A DNA stretch of 64,000 bases from Clostridium massiliamazoniense (GCF_001403635.1 NZ_LN879468.1:124001-188000), one strand, 5' to 3'; shown: positions 18,599 to 27,706, counted from the stretch's first letter. Notes: generated by a model from the letters alone, not told the origin. Made by a program: numbers and translations.

Positions 18599-18634
18599 AA
18601 AAAAGTTAGATGAACTTACTAAAGTCCATCTAAC
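18599..18634 (-). terminator. terminator of the WG-repeat gene
   Basis: GTTAGATG / CATCTAAC stem followed on the minus strand by six T. It lies 105 bp after the WG gene's stop. The remaining 18381-18739 gap also holds the perfect 14-bp palindrome AGTGACTAGTCACT (18659-18672), function unknown. Confidence 0.75.
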
Positions 18635-18739
18635 CTAATTAATAATTTAGTATTGTTCAGTGACTAGTCACTAATTTGATTAACTATTTTTATTATATTT
18701 CCACTAGTACTGTTTAAGTAATAATCTTTATTATCCTTT

Positions 18740-19996
18740 CTAATTTTTATTGAACTCTACATTATTAACTGGATTCTCAATATTGTTTATATCAAAAGGA
18801 ATATAATCTATAATTTTCTCACAATTATTTCTCAAATTCAAAACATTAATTTGCTTATTATCCCCTATGAATAATAAACTATTTATGATAAATGTGTCTT
18901 TTGTTGTTATGTTTTCCATTACCTTATTACCTTTATTATCAAATATAGTTTTAGTACCATCCTTAGTTGCTAGAATATAATCTATATATTCCTTAGGAGG
19001 ATAATAATTAGTAATTACATCATACTGAATAGGTATGATAAGTTCACCATCTGCATTTAATAACCCTTTTTTCTTACCACTTGAAACAACAAATTTATCT
19101 CCTTTTTCTGTTATATCATCATATTGAGCTTCAACTAAAATTTCACTATTTTTTCCGATTATTCCTTGTAATTTATTCTGGGTATTTTCAAAAATAAGCC
19201 CTGTTCCGTAACTGACTGATTTAATTCTTGCATTTTTAAAAGTATTAATTTTTTTACCAGTAGAATCAATAATAATTATATTTCCATTATCTTCATAAGC
19301 TATTTTATCATAAATCAATGGGCTATCAGATATAGGAAAGACTTTATCAATTATTATTTTTCCTTTACTATTTGCAATGTAAACATTATTTCCTCTTATT
19401 AATCGTAGTACATCAGCGGAATTTTTAGTCTGATATTTAAAGTTGGCATTAATTTCATCATATTCAAATGGGATTACAATATTGTTATTATCATCTATGA
19501 CACCACATCTTCCATACATATTCTTTGCAGCAAAAAGATTATTATATAAAGGAACTATATTTTTATAAAGATCAGTTGGGATTATTAGCTTTCCATCTAA
19601 TGTTTCAATTCCATTTCCATAATCTGAATATCTATATTTATATTTATCATTCAAAACAGTAAATTCTTTATTTTTAAATCCTGTAAGATTAACATTTTCT
19701 CTATTTAAAACTGCAAATTCCCCATCTTTTTCAACATACATAAATGTTTTATTAAAGTCTCCCATGATAATTTTATTGTATATTGGTTCAATAATTTCAT
19801 TTCCTAAGTCATCGATAACACCATATTTACCATTTTCCCCTTTAAATACAGTTATATCACTTTTTTCTGTTTCACTTTTTTCTTGATTTACTGTAATATC
19901 TGCTAAATTAGTTTTTTTATTTACCATAATAAAACCTGTGCCTAAAATGGCTGTTGATAGTATAAGGCAACTTATAATTAATTTTTTTCTCTTCAT
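18740..19996 (-). CDS. WG-repeat protein with N-terminal membrane anchor
   Basis: A 418-residue protein. An N-terminal hydrophobic segment (about 4-25) follows KRKK and gives a signal anchor or secreted form. The rest consists of degenerate WG/KWG-type repeats of about 30-45 residues with G-x-Y/C-G-V-I-D-D/N and I-I-P-x-x-Y-D-x-I patterns, for example YGVIDDLGNEIIEPIY, CGVIDDNNNIVIPFEYDEI and GLLNADGELIIPIQYDVI. Such repeats form beta structures on surface or periplasmic proteins; no enzymatic function is known to me. GGGGGAAA precedes the start. It is carried inside the prkA element as cargo and is separately terminated. Confidence 0.75.
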   Translation of the reverse strand: MKRKKLIISCLILSTAILGTGFIMVNKKTNLADITVNQEKSETEKSDITVFKGENGKYGVIDDLGNEIIEPIYNKIIMGDFNKTFMYVEKDGEFAVLNRENVNLTGFKNKEFTVLNDKYKYRYSDYGNGIETLDGKLIIPTDLYKNIVPLYNNLFAAKNMYGRCGVIDDNNNIVIPFEYDEINANFKYQTKNSADVLRLIRGNNVYIANSKGKIIIDKVFPISDSPLIYDKIAYEDNGNIIIIDSTGKKINTFKNARIKSVSYGTGLIFENTQNKLQGIIGKNSEILVEAQYDDITEKGDKFVVSSGKKKGLLNADGELIIPIQYDVITNYYPPKEYIDYILATKDGTKTIFDNKGNKVMENITTKDTFIINSLLFIGDNKQINVLNLRNNCEKIIDYIPFDINNIENPVNNVEFNKN

Positions 19997-20747
19997 ATGT
20001 TTCCCCCTAAAATTAACTTTATAATAAATTCAATAATATAGTACAATTTTTTAGTAATTTATATATTAATTATAACTTATTTCTAAGTATTTTTAGCATG
20101 TTAATATAACCTTTGCTAGTTATTAATTTTTGATTTATTATGGTCTAAAAGTTTAATAAAAGTTTAAAACTTAATTATATGGTATAGAAGGGAATTTACA
20201 GTTGTCTAGTAATTATATAAATTTTTAATTATGTTTTGGTTGGAATTATGAAAATATAAATATAGGAAAGTGTAGATTGGAAAACAAGAATAGATTTATC
20301 AAAATATGAGATGAAAATTAAATCATTTCTAAAAATTTAGAAATATTAATGGTATAGGCTATTGACTATATTAAGGTTAGTGTAATTTTTAAGATTAGAT
20401 GAATTTTGTTCTAATAAGAATATTAATCAAAAGACTTCAATAAATATACACCTAGCTTAAAAGTTTTTAGCTAGGTATATTTGTAAGTAGAATATACAAT
20501 TATTAGTAGTTATTCTTTATTTTTAGCAATGAATTTAGTATTAAATACTATACTTAGATTATAATTGAAGGAAGTGAGAAAAGATATTGATTTATATGTC
20601 ATTTAGATTTCAATTTTGTAAGATATTTAATATTGTTTTGAAATATAAAATATCTTAGTTAATATCTTTAAGAATTGAGAAAGATGTAATTTTTAATGTT
20701 AAATTGGAATAACTATATATAGTTAGAAATAGCAAGGGGAGATTTCA
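19997..20747. other. 750-bp gene-free stretch inside the element
   Basis: No convincing ORF on either strand. It contains the divergent control regions for the WG gene (-) and the recombinase pair (+). One hairpin, ACCTAGCT (20450-20457) / AGCTAGGT (20469-20476), is present without a good T-run. The length and position before the small gene and recombinase make it the place to look for a sporulation-specific promoter or a small RNA. Confidence 0.4.
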
Positions 20748-20972
20748 TTGACAGTTTTAGTTGATGAAAAAATATTTAAATATATAAGTAGGGAAGAATA
20801 TAGGCGAGAACTTAAACTCTTAAAAACTGGAGATAGTAAAGTTATATATTATGATGGTCATATTAAGATTCGTGTAATTAAGCTAGAAAGAAAGGTATAT
20901 ACCTTAATTTCAGAATATGGTAATGAACCTATAGATGAAATAGTAAGAAATATGATAATAGTACAAGCATAG
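20748..20972 (+). CDS. 74-residue protein before the recombinase; candidate directionality factor
   Basis: I do not recognise the family. TTG start at 20748 with GGGGAG 7 bases before it. The product is 74 residues, mixed alpha/beta in appearance, mildly basic in the middle (YRRELKLLKTGDSK; KIRVIKLERK), with no membrane segment. It ends 70 bp before the recombinase start and reads in the same direction, so the two are probably co-transcribed. In related developmental excision systems (SprB with SprA in SP-beta) a small separate protein switches the recombinase to excision. Position and size make this the best candidate here, by inference only. Confidence 0.6.
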   Translation: MTVLVDEKIFKYISREEYRRELKLLKTGDSKVIYYDGHIKIRVIKLERKVYTLISEYGNEPIDEIVRNMIIVQA

Positions 20973-21042
20973 TAGGAAATGCTTGTACTTTTTTAAAAGT
21001 AAATAATTGTTATTTAGTAATTAAGTAATGGAGTTGATTAAG

Positions 21043-22542
21043 ATGAAAAGAGTAGCTACTTTTAGTAGGGTTAGTACCTTAGATCAACATAGTAGCATAG
21101 AAAATCAAGAAAAGGTCTTTCAGCAGTGGTTTGAAAATAATAAAGGTTTTTATCATTATAAGTCTTATATTGATGAGGGGATTAGTGGAGCTAAAGGGTA
21201 TAAAAGAATTCAATGGAATAGAATGATTAAGGATGGAGGAGAAGGACGTTTCGATGTACTTCTTTGTAAATCATTTAGTAGATTTGGAAGGAATCAAAGA
21301 GAAACTTTAGATGCTATAAATAAACTTAGAGTAAAGAATATTAGAATAATTTTTTTAGAAGATAATCTTGATTCTGCACGAGATTTTGCTAATTTTGGAC
21401 TTATGGCATGGCTAGCTGAAAAGGAAGCCAATGCAACTTCTGAAAGAATAAAAGTAATTTGGCATAGCTTTAATATTGAAGGTAAGGTTCACACTCCTGT
21501 GGCTCCTTATGGGTATTACTATAATAAGGATAAAAAAAATTACTTTGTTAATAAAGAGGAAGCAAAGGTTATAAAATATATTTTTTCATTGTATTTAGAG
21601 GGATATGGATACAATGGTATTTGCAACAAACTCATAGAAAAAGGTATAAAAACAAAAAGGGGAGGAACTTGGCAGGGAAATACTATAGGTAAAATTCTTA
21701 AAAATGAATTTTATTTAGGAACATTGGTGCAAGGGAAAACAAGAACTATAGATGCTACTGTAAAAGAGAATATAAAAATAGATTCAAGTGAGTGGTACCG
21801 TCATAAGAATAATCATGAAGCAATTATAGAAGAAGATATTTTTTATGAGGTTAATAAAAAAATTAAAGAGAGAGGAATAAGAGCAAAAAAAAGCCAACAA
21901 CATAATAAAACTAGTACTAGAAATTCCAATAAAGCTTTATTTAGTAATTTACTAGTTTGTGGGCACTGTGGATCTAAAATGTATATAAAAAGAAGAAAAA
22001 AAGAAAATTATAAGAATTGTTACAATTGTTTAGCTTATGAAAGGCAGGGAACTAAGTGTGGTCATAAAAGTAATAGATATATAGAAGATCATATTAAGAT
22101 GTTAATAAAATTTGAGTTAGAGGATTTAAGTGAAAATAACTTGAGGAGATTACAAAATATAAAGAGTAAGAAAGTAAATAAAGTTCAGATCTATGAAAAA
22201 GAGTTAAAGAAAATAAATAAGGCTATAGATAAGGAGCTTCTTTTAGCAAATAATTTACTTAGTAATTATTCTAAAAATTTAGTAGAAGAAGAGCTTTATA
22301 AGCTTCAAAATAGTGCTTTGAATAATAGAATTAAAGAACTTTTAAAAGAAAAGGAAAGTTTAAAGCTAAATATAGATAATGAATATAAGAAGGAAGATAA
22401 AGAAAATATTTTTAATGCTATAGAAAAAATTTTAAATTTACCTATGGAACAATGGACCAATGCTATGTTAAAAGAAATAATTTCAGAAATTACATTAAGG
22501 ATTGATGGAACTATAAAGTTAAAGGTAAAGTATTTTGACTAA
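21043..22542 (+). CDS. large serine recombinase (SpoIVCA/SprA-like)
   Basis: Site-specific recombinase of 499 residues. The resolvase domain (about 1-150) starts RVATFSRVSTLDQ with the catalytic serine at residue 11 and shows the arginine-bearing CKSFSRFGRNQRETLD. The Recombinase domain is at about 160-270 (YGYYYNKDKKNYFVNKEEAKVIKYIF region). A zinc ribbon follows, CGHCG...CYNC...KCGHK, and then a Leu/Lys/Glu-rich coiled coil to about 460. Length and order match SpoIVCA of the Bacillus skin element. ATG 21043 is preferred, with GGAG upstream; an in-frame ATG at 21028 overlaps that site. It lies at the right end of the element, pointing to the attachment site. Confidence 0.93.
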   Translation: MKRVATFSRVSTLDQHSSIENQEKVFQQWFENNKGFYHYKSYIDEGISGAKGYKRIQWNRMIKDGGEGRFDVLLCKSFSRFGRNQRETLDAINKLRVKNIRIIFLEDNLDSARDFANFGLMAWLAEKEANATSERIKVIWHSFNIEGKVHTPVAPYGYYYNKDKKNYFVNKEEAKVIKYIFSLYLEGYGYNGICNKLIEKGIKTKRGGTWQGNTIGKILKNEFYLGTLVQGKTRTIDATVKENIKIDSSEWYRHKNNHEAIIEEDIFYEVNKKIKERGIRAKKSQQHNKTSTRNSNKALFSNLLVCGHCGSKMYIKRRKKENYKNCYNCLAYERQGTKCGHKSNRYIEDHIKMLIKFELEDLSENNLRRLQNIKSKKVNKVQIYEKELKKINKAIDKELLLANNLLSNYSKNLVEEELYKLQNSALNNRIKELLKEKESLKLNIDNEYKKEDKENIFNAIEKILNLPMEQWTNAMLKEIISEITLRIDGTIKLKVKYFD

Positions 22543-22582
22543 TTAAAAAAGGAAAGCTAAAGGCTTTATTTCAAATTTCTGA

Positions 22583-22625
22583 ACCTTTTAAGGTAGTTAA
22601 GGAACTTCAATATTAACAGGGGCTA
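22583..22625 (+). other. right attachment site (attR)
   Basis: Element-side arm with ACCTT at 22583-22587, exactly 18 nt before the central TT of the core ACTTC (22604-22608), then prkA sequence (A-ATA-TTA-ACA-GGG, encoding S-I-L-T-G). Joined to the left arm in a circle it would give an attP with mirrored ACCTT/AAGGT. Confidence 0.75.
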
Positions 22626-23866
22626 TTGATATATCTAAGATGGATATGTATCCAGAAGATGATCCTAGAATTTTCTCATTAAATGGAGCATTTAACGTCG
22701 GTAATAGAGGCCTTGTTGAATTTATTGAAGTATTTAAAAATGATGTTGAGTATCTTCATACTATAATTACAGCAACTCAAGAAAAATCTATTCCATCACC
22801 TGGTAAAGGTTCAATGATTTATTTTGATGGACTTATTATTGCTCACTCAAATGAAGCTGAATGGAATAAGTTTAAATCAGATCATACCAATGAAGCTATT
22901 TTAGATAGAATAGTTAAAATTGAAGTACCTTACTGTTTAGAGATGAGTGAAGAAAAGAAAATTTATGAAAAAATCCTTAAGAAATCAAACTTCAAAGCTC
23001 ATATAGCACCACATACTATGGAAATTGCAGCACTTTTTGCAGTTCTTTCAAGACTTACACCATCTGTAAAAGTTGACCCTATAACTAAGCTTAGACTTTA
23101 TGATGGAGAAGATGTAGTTGAAAAAGGAACTACTAAGAAAATTGATGTTACAGAATTAAGAGAAGAAGCTGGTCCTATGGAAGGAATGAAGGGAATTTCA
23201 ACTAGATTTATTATTAAGGCCATAGACAATGCTCTTTCAAATTCAGAGCATAATTGTATTAATCCATTAAGCATAATGGAAAGTATAATTAAGTCAGTTA
23301 AGGATATGGATATATCTCAAGAAGATAAGAAGAGATATTTAGGCTTTATTCAAGATACTATTAGAAAAGAATACAATAAAGAGCTAGAGGGTGAAATTAC
23401 AAAAGCATTTATTCATTCTTTTAGAGAACAAGCTGAAAGTTTATTTAATAATTATTTAGATAATGCAGAGGCTTATATTAATAAAAATAAAATTAAGGAT
23501 GATTCAACAGGAGAAGAATTAAATCCAGATGAAGAATTTATGAGAAGTATTGAAGAGCAAATTGGAATTTCTGAAGCTTCAGCTAAAGGATTTAGAGCTG
23601 ATGTAACTTCTTATATGTTCTATGTTGTTAGAAATGGTGGAAAAATAGATTATAAATCTTATGAGCCATTAAAAGAAGCTATAGAGAAAAAACTTACAGC
23701 TTCAGTGAAAGATTTATCTAGAATAATAACAAAATCAAGAGTTAGAGATAAAGAACAGGATGCAAAATATAATGCTATGGTTGCCCAAATGGAGAAGAAT
23801 GGATACTGTCCTCATTGCTGTGACGTTATATTGAAATACGCTGCAAATAATTTATGGAAGGATTAA
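22604..23866 (+). CDS. prkA: PrkA, 3' part (interrupted)
   Basis: C-terminal 420 residues of PrkA, lacking any start codon of its own near the junction. In-frame sequence begins at 22604 ([12 protein letters not shown]) and continues through conserved [47 protein letters not shown] and the C-terminal domain to the stop at 23866. The first internal ATG (22640) has no ribosome binding site. The sequence shows no frameshift or stop, so it is still maintained, as expected if excision rebuilds the gene. YhbH follows after 4 bases. Confidence 0.92.
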   Translation, partial: TSILTGAIDISKMDMYPEDDPRIFSLNGAFNVGNRGLVEFIEVFKNDVEYLHTIITATQEKSIPSPGKGSMIYFDGLIIAHSNEAEWNKFKSDHTNEAILDRIVKIEVPYCLEMSEEKKIYEKILKKSNFKAHIAPHTMEIAALFAVLSRLTPSVKVDPITKLRLYDGEDVVEKGTTKKIDVTELREEAGPMEGMKGISTRFIIKAIDNALSNSEHNCINPLSIMESIIKSVKDMDISQEDKKRYLGFIQDTIRKEYNKELEGEITKAFIHSFREQAESLFNNYLDNAEAYINKNKIKDDSTGEELNPDEEFMRSIEEQIGISEASAKGFRADVTSYMFYVVRNGGKIDYKSYEPLKEAIEKKLTASVKDLSRIITKSRVRDKEQDAKYNAMVAQMEKNGYCPHCCDVILKYAANNLWKD

Positions 23867-23870
23867 TAAT

Positions 23871-25106
23871 ATGGCAGTTTTCAGAGATCAATTAGATAAT
23901 CAAGTTGAGCATGAAAGAGCTATAGAGGATAGAAGAAGACATAGGCAATTGGTAGAAAAATCTATAAAAGAAAACTTAGGTGACATTCTTTCAGAGGAAA
24001 GTATTATAGGTGAAACTAAAAATAAAAAGTTTAAAATTCCTATAAGGGGAATTAAAGAATACCAATTTGTTTTTGGGCAAAATAATAAAGGGGTAGCTAC
24101 TGGTAGTGGAAATGAAAAAAAAGGTGATAAATTAGGAAGTAGCGGAAAAGATGGACAAGGTCAACAAGGTAATAAAGGAGCTGGAAATCAAGAAGGAACA
24201 GATATTTATGAGACTGAAGTAACTTTAGAAGAACTTCTTGATTATATTGTTGAAGACTTACATTTACCTAATTTAGATAGGAAAAAATATTCAGAAATAA
24301 TAGTTGATAGTGCAGGTCGAAAAAGAGGGTATCAACGTTATGGAATAAGACCAAGATTAGCAAAGAAAAAAACTGTGATGGCTAAGCTATCAAGAAAACA
24401 AGGGAAAAAGAGAGCTTTAAGAGAACTTGGAAATGAAGAAAATAAGAATATTGAAGAAATAAAGAATATTGAAGAAAAGCTAGAATGCATAGAAAATAAT
24501 GAAAGATTTCCTTTTAGAGAGGACGATTTAAGGTATTATAAGGTTAAGACAAAACCAAGAAAAGAAAGCAATGCAGTTATGCTTTTTATAATGGATGTTT
24601 CTGGGTCCATGGATAATACTAAAAAATATCTAGCAAGGTCATTTTTCTTTGTTCTTTCTAGATTCTTAAGAAAAAAATATAATAATATAGCTTTTGAATT
24701 TATATCTCATACAACTGTAGCTAAAGTAGTTAACGAATATGAATTTTTCCATAAGGGTGAATCAGGTGGAACTTATATATCATCTGGATTAAATGTTGCT
24801 TTAGATTTAATAAAAGAGAAATATAGTCCTGATGTATGGAATATCTACACCTTTTATGGTTCTGATGGAGATAACTGGAGTGAAGATAATGAAAAAGCAA
24901 TGAAGGCTGTTAATGAAGTTTGTGAAAAGTCTAATTTATTTGGATATGCAGAACTTTTGCCTTCCACATATTCAACAACTATGTATTATAGATTCAATAA
25001 GGAAATAAAAGCTAAAAACTTTGTTTCAGTTATAGTGAAAGAGAAAAAAGATTTATGGAATGCTCTTAAGGTTATGCTTTCTAAAGAGTTAGAAGATAGT
25101 AACTAG
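23871..25106 (+). CDS. yhbH: YhbH sporulation protein (DUF444, VWA domain)
   Basis: Protein of 411 residues in the YhbH/YeaH family. The N-terminal part is charged ([15 protein letters not shown]) with a Gly-rich low-complexity linker at about 75-110. The C-terminal half is a von Willebrand A-type domain with MIDAS-like FIMDVSGSM near residue 240 and GGTYISSGL later. Members are encoded with prkA and spoVR throughout spore formers and, as yeaH with yeaG, in enterics. It is required for normal sporulation in Bacillus, with unknown biochemistry. It starts 4 bases after the prkA stop, so its expression depends on reading through, or around, the element. Confidence 0.9.
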   Translation: MAVFRDQLDNQVEHERAIEDRRRHRQLVEKSIKENLGDILSEESIIGETKNKKFKIPIRGIKEYQFVFGQNNKGVATGSGNEKKGDKLGSSGKDGQGQQGNKGAGNQEGTDIYETEVTLEELLDYIVEDLHLPNLDRKKYSEIIVDSAGRKRGYQRYGIRPRLAKKKTVMAKLSRKQGKKRALRELGNEENKNIEEIKNIEEKLECIENNERFPFREDDLRYYKVKTKPRKESNAVMLFIMDVSGSMDNTKKYLARSFFFVLSRFLRKKYNNIAFEFISHTTVAKVVNEYEFFHKGESGGTYISSGLNVALDLIKEKYSPDVWNIYTFYGSDGDNWSEDNEKAMKAVNEVCEKSNLFGYAELLPSTYSTTMYYRFNKEIKAKNFVSVIVKEKKDLWNALKVMLSKELEDSN

Positions 25107-25120
25107 GGGGTGATGGCTTA

Positions 25121-26473
25121 ATGGATTATATAATAAATGATTTAGAAGGTTGGAATGATAGAATAGAAAAAATAGTTAAGGAAGTAGGCCTTGATTGTTA
25201 TCCACAGGAATTTGAAATTGTAGGTTATAAAGATATGCTTGCCTATGAAGCCTATGTGGGGATGCCATCAAAATATCCCCATTGGAGTTATGGAAAAGCC
25301 TATGAGAAAAACAAGACTTTATATCAGTTGAATATGACTGGACTTCCTTATGAAATGGTAATTAACTCAGATCCAAGTTTAGCTTATTTAATGAGAGAAA
25401 ACACATTATTACTACAGATATTAACTATTGCCCATGTTTATGGTCATAATGATTTCTTTAAAAATAATAGGTTATTTAAAGAAGGAACTAGAGCTAATCA
25501 GACTATAAGTATGTTTAAGTTAGATGCAGATATAATAAGAGGCTATGTAAATGACCCCGGCATAGGTTATGAAAAGGTTGAAAGAATAATTGATGCAGCT
25601 CATGCTATTAGATATCAAGTGCCAAGAGTGTTTGGAGTTAAAAAGTTAAGTAATGAAGAACTTAAAGAACAAATGCTTTCTGAATATAATAAAAAAATAG
25701 AAAGTAGAAGTATTTTAGATGAATACAAAGATATTGAAGCACCTAATATTAATAAAATACCTTTAGAACCTGATGATGATTTAATTAAGTTTATAATAGA
25801 TTATGGTGACTTAGAAGAATGGGAAAAAAATGTTTTAAGCATAGTAAGAAGAGAAAGTATTTATTTTATTCCTCAAATAGAGACAAAAATAATGAATGAG
25901 GGATGGGCAAGTTACTGGCATTATACAATTATGAATTTATTAGATTTGCCAGATAGTTTGCACTTAGAATTTATAAAAAGGCATAATGATGTAATAGCTC
26001 CTATTCCTTATGGCATAAATCCTTATTATATAGGATTTAAAATATTCCAAGATATAGAGAAGAGATATGGTAGAGAAAAAATATTTGAGGTTAGAGCTTT
26101 AGAAAGAGATGAATCATTTATTAGAAAATATCTCACAAGAGAGCTTTGCGAGGAATTAAACTTATTTCAATATGCAAAAAAAGGGTTTGATATAGTGGTA
26201 GATGAAGTAGCTGATGGTGAGGGATGGAAAAAAATAAGAGATACTATAGCAGCTACCTGTGGAGTTGGTTCTATTCCATATATAAGAGTAAATGAATTAA
26301 ATAAGAAGGATTATTCTTTAAATTTAGAGCATGTTTTTGATGGAAGAGAGTTAGACACAATTTATACTAAAAAAACTCTTAAGCATATATATGAACTATG
26401 GAGACGAAAAGTAACTCTTACTACAAAGAGTAAAGAAGGGACAGACATGGTGTTCATTTGTAATGAGAAATAG
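25121..26473 (+). CDS. spoVR: SpoVR-family sporulation protein
   Basis: Protein of 450 residues in the SpoVR family (YcgB in enterics), linked to spore cortex formation in Bacillus. The conserved N-terminal half includes KYPHWSYGKAYE and an acidic/His-rich stretch IAHVYGHNDFFKNNRLF. A second conserved block is IMNEGWASYWHYTIMN. The C-terminal part has FEVRALERDESF. GGGGGTGATG precedes ATG 25121, 14 bases after yhbH. Third gene of the prkA-yhbH-spoVR operon; a terminator follows at 26523. Confidence 0.93.
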   Translation: MDYIINDLEGWNDRIEKIVKEVGLDCYPQEFEIVGYKDMLAYEAYVGMPSKYPHWSYGKAYEKNKTLYQLNMTGLPYEMVINSDPSLAYLMRENTLLLQILTIAHVYGHNDFFKNNRLFKEGTRANQTISMFKLDADIIRGYVNDPGIGYEKVERIIDAAHAIRYQVPRVFGVKKLSNEELKEQMLSEYNKKIESRSILDEYKDIEAPNINKIPLEPDDDLIKFIIDYGDLEEWEKNVLSIVRRESIYFIPQIETKIMNEGWASYWHYTIMNLLDLPDSLHLEFIKRHNDVIAPIPYGINPYYIGFKIFQDIEKRYGREKIFEVRALERDESFIRKYLTRELCEELNLFQYAKKGFDIVVDEVADGEGWKKIRDTIAATCGVGSIPYIRVNELNKKDYSLNLEHVFDGRELDTIYTKKTLKHIYELWRRKVTLTTKSKEGTDMVFICNEK

Positions 26474-26522
26474 CAAGAAAGAGTAATAATTTAAAGGATT
26501 TTTAAATAAAATTAATTTACAA

Positions 26523-26562
26523 GGGGTTTAAGGTTATAATACACTTTAAACCCTATTTTTAA
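26523..26562 (+). terminator. terminator of the prkA-yhbH-spoVR operon
   Basis: GGGTTTAAGG / CTTTAAACCC stem with a 12-base loop, followed by TATTTTT. Confidence 0.75.
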
Positions 26563-26643
26563 GTATAGAAATCCAAAATTGAGATAACTAGGTTTGCTAA
26601 AATGCAGTAACTCTCAATTATGAACAGAGAAGAGGTGTGTTTT

Positions 26644-27078
26644 GTGGGGACTAGAGAGCTTTTTAAGGATTATTTCTTAGAGATAACTAATATGGTTGAC
26701 ATTTTAGCTAAATATGTGAATGCATATAGACTTCTTATAGGAAGTGCAGGAGAGCTCAATAGTATTGCTCTAGCTAGGAAAAGTGATGTTAAAGATGCAT
26801 TAAAGAGAGTTAATGAGTTAGGAAGATTAATTGATTGTTTAATAAAATCTTTAGATTGTGCTCAGTGTACTTACATAGACTACTTAAAGTTAAGAGCAAG
26901 TTTTATTGAAGCTCAAGCAACCAAGGATATAATACTCACTGAAATTGAGCAAGAGCTACTTTTTCAAAATGCTAATAGAATTATTAATAGTGATATTGAT
27001 GTAACAAAGAATGTAACGAAAAATGTAACAGTTAATAAGAATGGTAAAGATGGTAAGGATGGTGGAGAGAAAAAATAA
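26644..27078 (+). CDS. uncharacterised 144-residue protein
   Basis: I do not recognise it. Helical, with a Leu/Ala-rich central part and two cysteines (LDCAQC, around residue 80). It ends in a polar tail with repeated VTKNVTKNVTVNKNGKDGKDG, which looks unstructured. GTG 26644 is chosen because GAGGTG lies 6 bases upstream; an in-frame ATG at 26620 has no such site. It is separated from spoVR by a terminator, so membership in the sporulation locus is unproven. Confidence 0.6.
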   Translation: MGTRELFKDYFLEITNMVDILAKYVNAYRLLIGSAGELNSIALARKSDVKDALKRVNELGRLIDCLIKSLDCAQCTYIDYLKLRASFIEAQATKDIILTEIEQELLFQNANRIINSDIDVTKNVTKNVTVNKNGKDGKDGGEKK

Positions 27079-27141
27079 GGAATTTTTGAAAGAATAAAGA
27101 GACCGCCTTTAGACAGCCTCCTTACCATTTATCTTATTTTG

Positions 27142-27663
27142 TTATATTTTTTTTAGTTTAAAATTACTTACCATAAGGTAAGAAAAAATAATTAAAAATA
27201 ATATAGGCAATATTGGGCTTATGAATTTTTCATAAGTTAATAATGCGTATATTGCTAAAATACAACCACAAACTGTAATAGGAACCCCTGTAAAAACCCC
27301 ATCAAATTGAGCTGTATTATATCTAGCCAATCTAAATGCTCCACAAATTGGATACACTATAAGTAAAGAGTAACCAATAACTCCATATGGACCTATATTT
27401 TGAAGATTATAAATAGTAAACATCAAAACAGCAGGTGCAACCCCAAAAGAAACTAAATCAGCTAGAGAATCTAATTCTTTTCCAAGGTCACTAGAAACAT
27501 TAAGATATCTTGCTATTCTACCATCATATCTGTCAACAAGTGCTGCTATAATTATTAAAGCAGCTGCTAAGAAAAACTTGTCATTATAGCTGGCCATTAA
27601 AGATAAAATTCCGCAGCCTAAGTTTATGAAGGTAAATATATTAGGGATACAACTTTTCTTCAT
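27142..27663 (-). CDS. pssA: CDP-diacylglycerol--serine O-phosphatidyltransferase
   Basis: Membrane enzyme of phospholipid synthesis that makes phosphatidylserine from CDP-diacylglycerol and serine. The CDP-alcohol phosphotransferase signature is complete: D-x2-DG-x2-AR-x8-G-x3-D-x3-D (DRYDGRIAR...G...D...D) near residues 45-70. 174 residues with about six helices. The start is placed at ATG 27663 (MKKSCIPNIFTF), with AGGAGTGA just before it; longer in-frame versions lack a site and would add unrelated sequence. A phosphatidylserine decarboxylase gene is not nearby. A family B repeat lies in its upstream region. Confidence 0.9.
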   Translation of the reverse strand: MKKSCIPNIFTFINLGCGILSLMASYNDKFFLAAALIIIAALVDRYDGRIARYLNVSSDLGKELDSLADLVSFGVAPAVLMFTIYNLQNIGPYGVIGYSLLIVYPICGAFRLARYNTAQFDGVFTGVPITVCGCILAIYALLTYEKFISPILPILFLIIFSYLMVSNFKLKKI

Positions 27664-27706
27664 ATAAATATCACTCCTAATTGTATAACATAGCTTCACT
27701 AATTTT

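Larger units (their letters stand above)
16799..22603 (+). mobile_element. 5,805-bp skin-like serine-recombinase element inside prkA
   Basis: Bounded by the shared core ACTTC at 16799-16803 and 22604-22608, with partial similarity just beyond (TATA versus AATA). It contains, left to right, a family A repeat, a SulP transporter (-), a WG-repeat protein (-), a 750-bp gap, a 74-residue protein (+) and a large serine recombinase (+) that ends 61 bp before the right end. The length is divisible by three, and both core copies start on a prkA codon boundary, so removal restores [17 protein letters not shown], the expected family sequence. No phage structural genes are present. It resembles the sigK skin element of Bacillus and Clostridioides in logic but is smaller and sits in another gene. 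Excision itself is inferred. Confidence 0.88.

Noticed and set aside
18659-18672. 14-bp palindrome AGTGACTAGTCACT between the SulP and WG genes as an operator or secondary recombination site
   Set aside because: Perfect but short, single copy, and not related to the ACTTC cores; kept only as a note.
16799-22603. Element as a prophage or conjugative element
   Set aside because: Only four genes are present besides a repeat; no capsid, tail, terminase, replication, relaxase or type IV secretion genes.
16139-23866. prkA as an ordinary decaying pseudogene
   Set aside because: Apart from the insertion both halves have no stop, frameshift or missing residue, and the insertion is exactly in frame; decay would not preserve this.
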